From the NCBI GenBank assembly GCA_030844895.1, contig CM061228.1, positions 59,970,033 to 60,034,032 on the forward strand: a stretch of DNA of 64,000 nt. Reading direction: 5' to 3'. The stretch comes from Ambrosia x helenae. Lineage: Eukaryota > Streptophyta > Magnoliopsida > Asterales > Asteraceae. Shown piece by piece: positions 37,080 to 45,712 of this stretch (the stretch's first letter is position 1; each line of letters starts with the position of its first letter). Both the position numbers and the translations under genes were made by a program. A model generated the notes under the pieces. That model saw only the letters and a list, made by a program, of their open reading frames with translations. It searched no databases and was not told where the DNA came from.

Positions 37080-37622
37080 ATTGCTAATAATAACATATGG
37101 TATAGCCCCAATCGCCTATAATAGAGGCGATTAGGATTCCTAATTGCTAGTTGACCAACCTAAATGCTAGTTGACTTTTCCTAATCGCGTGTACTGCTGC
37201 TGTAAGTATGAATTAGCATTCCGAGACCCGATTTCACATGTAGAAACATGCTAGGAACCCAGTAACACCTCTAATAACTTGGTAACATATATTTGGATGT
37301 AATTCGGTGATACGTGAACTATGTGCTATAACTTGTTGAGTGTGTTAACGTATGTTAAGTGTAGATGCGTTAATGTATGTTTTGGAGCGTAAACATAACA
37401 CGGGAGTCTCGGGTCACCAATGGATGTCGAGTCTTGTCAATTGGGTCAGTTAAACAGTCACGGTGTTTTCAAACGAACTTGGTTATGGTCTGGACATCTA
37501 GGGACTAGTTAACCTGCGGGTTATTAGTCTAAGTACTTGTAACTGTCATATGTTAGGTCGCCACTGTACGGGACTAACATAGCAGCTGATTTTACTCGGG
37601 ATTAGGAGTAAAGGAACTTAAG

Positions 37623-38083
37623 GTGAGTTTACGGCCCCTCTTTTAAACTGGTTTTATACTTTCGGGGGAGAAAACATGTGTTAAAACGATTGTTTGGTAA
37701 ATTCTGTCATACTATGGGTTCTAACGTTTACTACACGATCTTTGGAAGTCCCGGGGGGAACCATGAATGTGCGGGTTTGCACAACGGGGAAATGTGAATA
37801 GCGCTATTGGGAGTGACCAACCCCGCTCGTCGGCTTGGAGGGCCGGGCGAGTGCATATTGTCTCAAACAGGAACAACAGGAACATTTGGAACTATTCGGG
37901 CACAAAACTGGTATACGTGTTAGTAATGGTTTTCCAATCGTGGTAGTAACAAAACGTACGCCTAGCTAGCGTATACTGGTTTTCTATTTATTATAGTATG
38001 GACAGTGGACTTGGTACTTGAACTGCAAACCTGTAAACTCACCACATTTTTGTGCTGACGTAAACTTTTACATGTTTTCTCAG
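37623..38083 (+). other. Predicted leader intron in the LTR
   Basis: The donor AAG|GTGAGTT is a perfect U1 match and the acceptor is TTTTCTCAG|GTCGC. Both are kept in every gypsy LTR family in the window: 2816-3278, 5264-5788, 32660-33140, 57367-57901, and on the minus strand between about 14177 and 13629. Splicing would join the 5' leader to an exon beginning GTCGCTAAGGTAGCA. Not proven from sequence alone. Confidence 0.5.
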
Positions 38084-38348
38084 GTCGCTAAGGTAGCACA
38101 GGGGAACTAGGGCGCACGCGTCTGCACGGCGTCTAGATAGAGTTGCATGATTTCACAAAACATTGAACTTGGGTTATTTATGTTGATCATTATTTTGGTT
38201 AAGCTTCCGCTGTAAACGGGATTTTAAAACTATGTTTTGGTATTGCATTAATTACATTTAGACTTGTTTATTGTGATCGTTGGTTTGGATCCTGGTTTGT
38301 CATGCGCCTCGCGGTAAAACTCCGCAAGTGGATTTTGAGGGTGTGACA

Positions 38349-38906
38349 GATTGGTATCAGAGCCAATGGTTATAGTGAACTAGGACTGCATGTAGAGTCT
38401 AGTCTATAGCCGAGTCGCACACACTAGACGATCACATGGTACTAAACGTTATAGTGGGTTACGTATGATCTAGTCGGGGTGTCTCTAAATCGTTGGTCTT
38501 TCTGCGTTACATCATCCGTTCTATTTTAGGTTGGGTTACTTGTTTCCTAGGCGGTGTAGTCTATTGGGGTAACTCGTGTGCTCTTGAGATTTGTCCAAGG
38601 CTCGGACATCTCCCCTGTCGCACTCCAATAGAAACACTTGTCATGAACTACCGTAGTATTACGGTGTGTAGCTAAGAGTCTATGTTCGGTGATTTGAACT
38701 TTGAACTAGGAGAACACTTGGAGGACCATGTAGAGCGTTTTATCATTTTGGGTGCACACAAAATCATAAAACGAAATGCATGGAAGCACTAGTGAGCTCT
38801 GAGTTTGAAGGGATAGTCCTGGATTGGATCTGGCTTTAATCTTGTGAACATTTGTGGTTATCTTTTAACTGCGAAACTAAATTTTCTCGTTCTTTCTGCC
38901 AGAATC
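38349..38906 (+). promoter_or_regulatory. Leader of the complete gypsy element
   Basis: The primer site is at 38352-38364. The post-PBS hairpin pairs GGTTATAG (38368-38375) with CTATAGCC (38404-38411) and has ATGTAG in its loop. A second ATGTAG lies at 38728-38733, and the GGTGCACA-loop hairpin at 38736-38773. The sequence TTCTGCCAG|AATC before the gag ATG looks like a splice acceptor. Confidence 0.8.
38736..38773 (+). promoter_or_regulatory. Leader hairpin with palindromic loop GGTGCACA
   Basis: The arms CGTTTTATCATTTTG (38736-38750) and CAAAATCATAAAACG (38759-38773) pair at 14 of 15 positions without any G·U, around GGTGCACA. The third pair is T:A here, G:C at 33768 and A:T at 6299, a three-way compensatory set. 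Confidence 0.85.
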
Positions 38907-39468
38907 ATGTCTGGAGTGCGTGGAGGACGAGGAGGTGGACGCGGTGGTGGACGCGGTGGTGGTCGTGGTGGTGCTGGTGGTCGTGGAGGAGGTATTAACC
39001 TGTCACAGGCTGATCTGAACAACTTGCTCCAGGCTGCCTTTCAGTTAGGGCACAACGGTGGTGGTAAGTTGTTTTATCCATTTTCTTTGCCTCATTGGTG
39101 AGTCTTGTGTACGTTATTCGTGATTTCTCATGCGTTTCATTACAGGTGGTCCTGTTGACCCACCCCCACCCATGTGCACCTATAAGATGTTCCGGGACTG
39201 CAAGCCCCAGGAATTCTCTGGCACCGAGGGTGCGGTCAGTTTGCTTAGGTGGTTGGAGAAAGTAGAGTCGGTATTCCTGATGTGTAATTGTCTACCAGAA
39301 GATCGGGTGAAGTATTCGGCTGCGTTATTTCAAGACGTGGCATTGACTTGGTGGAATGGTATTACCCAGAACATGGGGATTGGGGAGGCATATGCTATGC
39401 CGTGGGAGAACTTTGTGCAGTTGCTGAAGCGGGAGAAATGCACGTGCCTTCGTAATTGGAGCTGCTGA
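38907..39468 (+). pseudogene. Truncated gag with 82-bp intron, complete gypsy element
   Basis: Exon 1 (38907-39063) has an almost pure RGG/GGGRGG N-terminus. The intron GTAAGT…TTACAG occupies 39064-39145 (82 bp, phase 1). Exon 2 carries the capsid-like part (KMFRDCKPQEFSGTEG, WWNGITQNMG) and then runs, after about 39437, straight into protease-proximal sequence in another frame. Roughly 700 bp present in the sister element (C-terminal capsid and all zinc knuckles) are deleted. The product therefore lacks nucleocapsid function. Confidence 0.85.
39064..39145 (+). other. 82-bp intron inside gag
   Basis: GTAAGTTG…CATTACAG. Same length, phase and position as 34126-34207, but only weakly similar in sequence, as expected of an old intron kept at splice sites only. 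Confidence 0.78.
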
Positions 39469-40138
39469 GGCTAGGCAAGACCCTGATACAGTCACCGGTA
39501 CGTTTCTACTCAATAATCATTCTGTTAGCGTGTTATTTGATTCTGGTGCCGACAAGAGTTTTGTATCCATGGACGTTAGTCGACTGCTAGATGTAGTATC
39601 TGTACCATTAGAGACCAAGTATATTATTGAGTTGGCTGACGGTAAAACGATTGAAGCGACTAGTGTTCTTCGGGAGTGTCAGTTAGAGTTATCGGGTTTA
39701 TCGTTTCCCATCGACCTGATGCCGGTACCATTGGGTAGTTTTGACGTTGTAGTAGGAATGGATTGGTTATCTTTGTATCGCGCGGAGATCGTCTGTTACG
39801 ATAAGGTTATTCGGATTCCTCTCCCTGATGGAGAATTTCTTTCTGTGTACGGTATCAAGGGTGGTGTTTCGCTAAACATCATCTCTAGCATGAAAGCCCT
39901 TAAGTGTCTTCGAAAGGGTTATCCAGCCGTTTTGGCACTCTTATCTGTTTCCTCCAGTGATGAGAAGAAGATTGACGACATTCCGGTAGTTCGCGAATTT
40001 CTTGATGTTTTTCCCGATGATTTATCTGGTCTTCCTCCTCATCGTCAAGTCGAGTTCGGTATTGATCTTGTACCAGGGCTGCTCCTATTGCTCGGCCCCC
40101 TACCGTCTTGCACCTCCCGAGATGCAGGAATTATCTAG
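39437..40138 (+). CDS. Aspartic protease domain and RT linker of pol
   Basis: An open frame from the gag deletion junction, through the protease active site LFDSGADKSFV (D-S-G intact) and the conserved GMDWLSLYRAEIVC block, into the pre-RT linker VFPDDLSGLPPHRQVEFG. A single-base loss in a G-run near 40077 throws it out of frame, and it stops at 40138. A second single-base loss near 40191 precedes the RT frame. Both lie in short G homopolymers, so they may be sequencing errors in an otherwise sound pol. Confidence 0.82.
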   Translation, partial: NARAFVIGAAEARQDPDTVTGTFLLNNHSVSVLFDSGADKSFVSMDVSRLLDVVSVPLETKYIIELADGKTIEATSVLRECQLELSGLSFPIDLMPVPLGSFDVVVGMDWLSLYRAEIVCYDKVIRIPLPDGEFLSVYGIKGGVSLNIISSMKALKCLRKGYPAVLALLSVSSSDEKKIDDIPVVREFLDVFPDDLSGLPPHRQVEFGIDLVPGLLLLLGPLPSCTSRDAGII

Positions 40139-40189
40139 CCAGTTACAGGAACTCTTGGACAAGGGTTTCATCCGACCAAGTTCTTCCCC

Positions 40190-42841
40190 TTGGGAGCCCC
40201 GATTTTATTTGTCAAGAAGAAGGATGGGAGTTTCCGATTATGTGTAGACTACAGAGAGCTGAACAAGTTGACCGTCAAGAACCGTTATCCTCTTCCACGT
40301 ATCGATGATCTATTCGACCAGCTTCAGGGTTCTAGTTATTATTCCAAGATCGATTTGAGGTCCGGTTATCACCAGCTGCGCGTCAGGGAGGCTGACGTTG
40401 CAAAGACTGCTTTTCGAACACGTTATGGCCATTTTGAATTCTTGGTCATGCCTTTCGGTCTCACGAACGCACCGGCGGTTTTCATGGACTTGATGAACCG
40501 CGTCTGTAAACCGTATCTGGACAAGTTTGTCATTGTGTTTATCGATGATATTCTGATCTACTCCAAGAACGAGACTGAACACGGGGAACATCTGCGGTTA
40601 GTTTTGGAACTTTTACGACGGGAGCAACTTTACGCCAAGTTCTCAAAGTGTGACTTTTGGTTACGCGAGGTCCAATTCCTAGGACATGTGGTTAATGAAC
40701 TAGGGATTCATGTCGATCCTGCTAAAATCGAAGCGATCAAGGACTGGGGAGCACCTAAGACGCCAACTGAGGTGCGGCAATTCCTAGGCCTTGCGGGCTA
40801 CTATCGTCGTTTCATTCAGGGGTTCTCGAAGATTGCTCAACCCCTCACCACTCTCACTCAGAAGGATAGGAAGTTCGACTGGGGTGAATCACAAGAGTCT
40901 GCGTTTGAAGAACTGAAGTCTAAACTGTGTTCTGCTCCTATTCTGTCTTTACCTGAGGGTCCTGATGATTTTGTCGTTTACTGTGATGCTTCCATTCATG
41001 GACTCGGTTGCGTGTTGATGCAACGCGAGAAAGTGATTGCGTATGCTTCTCGTCAACTCAAGGTGCACGAGAAGAACTATACAACTCATGACTTGGAGTT
41101 GGGTGCTGTGGTATTCGCGTTGAAAATTTGGAGACATTACTTGTACGGTACCAAATGCACCATCTACACCGATCACAAGAGTCTCCAACACATTTTCGAC
41201 CAACAACACTTGAACATACGGCAGCGTCGCTGGATTGAACTTTTGAACGATTATGATTGTGCTATTAAGTACCATCCTGGCAAGGCGAATGTTGTAGCAG
41301 ACGCCTTGAGCAGGAAGGAATCCTCTAAACCTCGTCGCGTTCGGGCGTTGCAGCTCACTATCCATTCGTCGCTACCTGACCAAATCCGTTCTGCCCAATT
41401 GGAAGCTTTGAAGGAGGAAAACCTTAAAGCTGAAACTATGCACGGTGCTGACAAGCACCTAGAGCGAAGGCCTGATGGCCTGCACTATTTCGCAGAACGC
41501 ATATGGGTTCCTTTATTCGGGGGACTACGGGAGCTTGTTCTTGATGAGGCTCATAAGTCCCGGTACTCTATTCATCCTGGATCGGATAAGATGTACCAAG
41601 ATCTGAAGGTACTTTACTGGTGGCCAAACATGAGGTCGGACATAGCCTCATACGTGAGCAAATGCTTGACCTGTGCTAAGGTCAAGGTGGAATACCAGAA
41701 ACCGTCGGGTCTCCTGCAACAACCTGAAATTCCGGAATGGAAATGGGAACGGATTACTATGGATTTTGTCACACAACTTCCTAAGTCACCAAGCGGGAAC
41801 GACAAGATATGGGTGATTGTCGATCGGTTAACGAAATCAGCCCATTTTCTTGCTATTAAGGAGACCGACACTATGGATCGTTTGGCTCGTCTCTACTTGA
41901 AAGAAGTTGTTTCCAAGCACGGGGTACCTGTTTCTATTATCTCGGATCGTGACTCCCATTTTACGTCTCACTTCTGGAAGTCTTTGCACAAGGCTTTGGG
42001 TACCCAACTAGACATGAGTACGGCTTACCATCCACAGACTGACGGGCAGAGTGAGCGTACGATTCAAACTTTAGAAGACATGCTGCGGGCATGTGTGATC
42101 GATTTCGGCAAGGGTTGGGAAGCTCATCTGCCGTTGGTAGAGTTCTCGTACAACAACAGTTATCACACGAGCATCAAGGCTGCTCCGTTCGAGGCACTGT
42201 ACGGACGGAAATGCCGCTCTCCTCTTTGTTGGGCTGAGGTGGGTGAGAGTCAACTCACTGGGCCCGAACTAGTGTACGAGACTTCGGAAAAGATCGTACA
42301 GATTCGAAATCGGTTGGCGGCGGCACGGGACCGGCAAAAGAGCTATGCTGATCAGCGTCGCAAACCACTGGAGTTCCAAGTTAACGACAAGGTGCTTCTG
42401 AAAGTTTCTCCGTGGAAGGGCGTCATACGCTTTGGAAAGCGTGGCAAACTAAATCCGCGATATGTCGGCCCATTTACGATCCTGGAACGGATTGGGCCGG
42501 TGGCATATCGACTTGATCTACCGACGGAGCTCGGTAACGTACATAACGTCTTTCACGTGTCAAACTTGAAGAAGTGTCTGGCTGATGAGTCTCTCATCGT
42601 TCCACTAGAAGAGATCAAGGTTGATGATCGTCTTCGGATTGTGGAAGAACCTGTGGAGATCCTTGATTACAAGATTCGCAGCCTGCGTCACAGCAAGATT
42701 CGTATCGTTAAGGTTCGGTGGAACTCGAACCGGGGACCGGAATATACATGGGAACGAGAGGATCAGATGAAGTCTAAGTATCCTCATCTCTTCCCTAAGG
42801 AAGCGTTCGAGTCGAGGCATGTCTCTTCGGCGGCTGAATGA
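40190..42841 (+). CDS. Pol: reverse transcriptase, RNase H, integrase, chromodomain
   Basis: 883 codons, uninterrupted. RT has FIDD at residues 117-120 (the YxDD-box position). RNase H has acidic residues D266, E303, D328 and D371. Integrase has an H-H-C-C zinc site (H455, H462, C492, C495) and D525, D586, E622, with the canonical 35 residues between the last two. The C-terminus after VHNVFHVSNLKKC carries a chromodomain-like segment (EILDYKIRSLRHSKIRIVKV … WEREDQM) expected to steer integration to heterochromatin. The listed start is only where the frame opens; the protein is processed from a Gag-Pol precursor. Confidence 0.93.
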   Translation: MGAPILFVKKKDGSFRLCVDYRELNKLTVKNRYPLPRIDDLFDQLQGSSYYSKIDLRSGYHQLRVREADVAKTAFRTRYGHFEFLVMPFGLTNAPAVFMDLMNRVCKPYLDKFVIVFIDDILIYSKNETEHGEHLRLVLELLRREQLYAKFSKCDFWLREVQFLGHVVNELGIHVDPAKIEAIKDWGAPKTPTEVRQFLGLAGYYRRFIQGFSKIAQPLTTLTQKDRKFDWGESQESAFEELKSKLCSAPILSLPEGPDDFVVYCDASIHGLGCVLMQREKVIAYASRQLKVHEKNYTTHDLELGAVVFALKIWRHYLYGTKCTIYTDHKSLQHIFDQQHLNIRQRRWIELLNDYDCAIKYHPGKANVVADALSRKESSKPRRVRALQLTIHSSLPDQIRSAQLEALKEENLKAETMHGADKHLERRPDGLHYFAERIWVPLFGGLRELVLDEAHKSRYSIHPGSDKMYQDLKVLYWWPNMRSDIASYVSKCLTCAKVKVEYQKPSGLLQQPEIPEWKWERITMDFVTQLPKSPSGNDKIWVIVDRLTKSAHFLAIKETDTMDRLARLYLKEVVSKHGVPVSIISDRDSHFTSHFWKSLHKALGTQLDMSTAYHPQTDGQSERTIQTLEDMLRACVIDFGKGWEAHLPLVEFSYNNSYHTSIKAAPFEALYGRKCRSPLCWAEVGESQLTGPELVYETSEKIVQIRNRLAAARDRQKSYADQRRKPLEFQVNDKVLLKVSPWKGVIRFGKRGKLNPRYVGPFTILERIGPVAYRLDLPTELGNVHNVFHVSNLKKCLADESLIVPLEEIKVDDRLRIVEEPVEILDYKIRSLRHSKIRIVKVRWNSNRGPEYTWEREDQMKSKYPHLFPKEAFESRHVSSAAE

Positions 42842-43008
42842 ATCTCGGGTCGAGATTCCTTTTAACGTGGGGATGATGTGACACCTCGGGTAAATCTCTT
42901 TCTTGATTTCTACTCTCTATTGATTCCTATCTGTTTGTTTATTCCCTCGTTGTTTCTTTTGTTACTTACGCAATTTTCGGGACGAAAATTCTTTTAACGT
43001 GGGGATGA
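42842..43008 (+). promoter_or_regulatory. Pol tail with two polypurine tracts
   Basis: The first tract AACGTGGGGATGA is followed by an LTR-like TGTGACACC at 42877. After 132 bp a second tract, AACGTGGGGATGA, precedes the real 3' LTR (43009). Because the 5' LTR starts at the sequence after the second tract, plus-strand synthesis used the second tract here. Confidence 0.8.
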
Positions 43009-45712
43009 TGTGACACCTGGCAAATTCGGGTTAACAACGTTGTCTAGATGAAAGTCTACCTTAGCGAGTCACGCGTATATTGTACTTAACTGGTTTAGTT
43101 AAGTCGGGTTATGGTTCGGGAACTATTGGTTAGTCTAGAAGATCATTGGATGTTGGTCTAGAGGTTCGTTAGATGTCAGTCCTTAACCAAGTGTACAAAC
43201 GGTGACGATCGGTAGGATCGTCAGGGTATACGGAACATACGAGTCTCGAGTCCCGGGAATTGGTGAACGAGTGTAAACATGTGTATTTACTTGTGTTATG
43301 TGTTTACAATCATTATATGACTTGTCGGTATGTTAATATGTGTTAACATACGTTAAAACGGGGTTTAACGCGCAAAACGCACCAAACCAACCCCTATTGG
43401 CGATTAGGAGGCCTAATCACCAATAGGGGAGGCGATTAGGCAAGGTTAGATGCGATTAGGGTCCTAATCGTGTCTATCTTTAGGCGATTAGGCCCCAATT
43501 GCATGAATTTCATGCGATTAGCAGCCCTAATCGCATGAACTGCTGCACAATCGCGTGTAACGTGCTGGAACGACTAGAAACGCCTATAAATAGAACACTT
43601 AACCTCCTAAACTCCCTAATATCAACCCTAGTCGTCCCATAACCGCCCCACACACCTAAACAACCTCTGGAAGGCGATTTTGATCAAAAACACAAGGTTT
43701 CAAGGTCTAACCATCAATCTTTTACAATTCTAAGGTTTGATTCTTATCCATAACACTTTGTAAATGTTTTTAATCTATCCCTAATGGTCCAGACCTGTTC
43801 ATAAACAAAAAAGGCTTTCTGAAAATCGTCAATAAAGGTTGTTAATCGGATTATAACTAATTAACATGCGTTATGGGTATGTATGATTAGAAAGATAGGA
43901 TTTTTATGGATCTTGATGATGTTTTGATGTGTTATCATGCTAGGTCAGAGGTAATATTGTTAGTATGATGATAGGAACCTCAGTAATCGGATAATAGGGT
44001 TATGCTTACATGCGTTAATTGATGTTGCATGCTATGTGTATAGTGTTTGGATTGATTTGGTTGCATGCGGGACTGATAATACGAGGTTGAACGAAGGGTT
44101 TTGGGTTAAACATGTTTAGGATAGTGTTTGGGATGATATTGGGTAGTTACACACGTTCTGGATCTGATCTGGGGTGTTAAACGCGCGAAAAAACCGGAAC
44201 AGCATGGTTACAGGCGATTAGCAAGGCTAATCGCCTATAATTCATGAGATTGGGGAGCCAATTGCATGTAAGTTCACGTGATTAGCCCTAATTGCATGTA
44301 AGTTCACGTGATTAGCCCTAATTGCATGTAAGTTCACGTGATTAGCCCTAATTGCATGTAAGTTCACGTGATTAGCCCTAATTGCATGTAAGTTCACGTG
44401 ATTAGCCCTAATTGCATGTAAGTTCACGTGATTAGCCCTAATTGCTAATAATAACATATGGTATAGCCCCAATCGCCTATAATAGAGGCGATTAGGATTC
44501 CTAATTGCTAGTTGACCAACCTAAATGCTAGTTGACTTTTCCTAATCGCGTGTACTGCTGCTGTAAGTATGAATTAGCATTCCGAGACCCGATTTCACAT
44601 GTAGAAACATGCTAGGAACCCAGTAACACCTCTAATAACTTGGTAACATATATTTGGATGTAATTCGGTGATACGTGAACTATGTGCTATAACTTGTTGA
44701 GTGTGTTAACGTATGTTAAGTGTAGATGCGTTAATGTATGTTTTGGAGCGTAAACATAACACGGGAGTCTCGGGTCACCAATGGGATGTCGAGTCTTGTC
44801 AATTGGGTCAGTTAAACAGTCACGGTGTTTTCAAACGAACTTGGTTATGGTCTGGACATCTAGGGACTAGTTAACCTGCGGGTTATTAGTCTAAGTACTT
44901 GTAACTGTCATATGTTAGGTCGCCACTGTACGGGACTAACATAGCAGCTGATTTTACTCGGGATTAGGAGTAAAGGAACTTAAGGTGAGTTTACGGCCCC
45001 TCTTTTAAACTGGTTTTATACTTTCGGGGGAGAAAACATGTGTTTAAAACGATTGTTTGGTAAATTCTGTCATACTATGGGTTCTAACGTTTACTACACG
45101 ATCTTTGGAAGTCCCGGGGGAACCATGAATGTGCGGGTTTGCACAACGGGGAAATGTGAATAGCGCTATTGGGAGTGACCAACCCCGCTCGTCGGCTTGG
45201 AGGGCCGGGCGAGTGCATATTGTCTCAAACAGGAACAACAGGAACATTTGGAACTATTCGGGCACAAAACTGGTATACGTGTTAGTAATGGTTTTCCAAT
45301 CGTGGTAGTAACAAAACGTACGCCTAGCTAGCGTATACTGGTTTTCTATTTATTATAGTATGGACAGGTGGACTTGGTACTTGAACTGCAAACCTGTAAA
45401 CTCACCAGCATTTTTGTGCTGACGTAAACTTTTACATGTTTTCTCAGGTCGCTAAGGTAGCACAGGGGAACTAGGGCGCACGCGTCTGCACGGCGTCTAG
45501 ATAGAGTTGCATGATTTCACAAAACATTGAACTTGGGTTATTTATGTTGATCATTATTTTGGTTAAGCTTCCGCTGTAAACGGGATTTTAAAACTATGTT
45601 TTGGTATTGCATTAATTACATTTAGACTTGTTTATTGTGATCGTTGGTTTGGATCCTGGTTTGTCATGCGCCTCGCGGTAAAACTCCGCAAGTGGATTTT
45701 GAGGGTGTGACA
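43009..45712 (+). repeat. 3' LTR of the complete gypsy element
   Basis: The same features as the 5' LTR: CTACCTTAGCGA 43056-43067, TATA 43585, array with six 30-bp units 44261-44440, TCGCTAAGGTAG 45449-45460, end GGGTGTGACA. Confidence 0.93.

Larger units (their letters stand above)
35708..38348 (+). repeat. 5' LTR of the complete gypsy element
   Basis: CTACCTTAGCGA is at 35755-35766. A GCGATTAG/CTAATCGC hairpin array at 36090-36250 includes an 18-bp-arm hairpin (36090-36107 with 36111-36128). The TATA box is at 36284. A second array at 36903-37190 includes four 30-bp tandem units from 36960. The predicted leader intron is 37623-38083, and TCGCTAAGGTAG is at 38085-38096. Confidence 0.92.
35708..45712 (+). 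mobile_element. Complete Ty3/gypsy chromodomain element, youngest insertion
   Basis: It has a perfect 5-bp duplication TTCTG (35703-35707 and 45713-45717), which falls within the protease-RT linker of the host element. The 5' LTR is 35708-38348 (2641 bp) and the 3' LTR 43009-45712 (2704 bp). They are nearly identical, differing mainly in homopolymer lengths and in a 30-bp tandem (4 against 6 copies). The interior has a primer site at 38352-38364, gag with intron at 38907, and pol to 42841. A deletion removed the C-terminal Gag with its zinc knuckles, so it probably moved in trans or lost mobility recently. Confidence 0.93.

Noticed and set aside
38085..38096. TCGCTAAGGTAG resembles the conserved large-subunit rRNA segment near the I-CeuI site
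   Set aside because: Similarity covers only about ten bases and there is no flanking rRNA sequence; the match to its complement in U3 explains it better.
40949..41365. Antisense ORFs across pol (also near 47572 and 48303)
   Set aside because: Shadow frames of well-recognised pol coding sequence.
44242..44472. 76-aa ORF with repeated HAIRANHVNL motif
   Set aside because: It is the 30-bp LTR tandem read in frame (30 is a multiple of 3). The sister LTR has a different copy number and no other coding sign.
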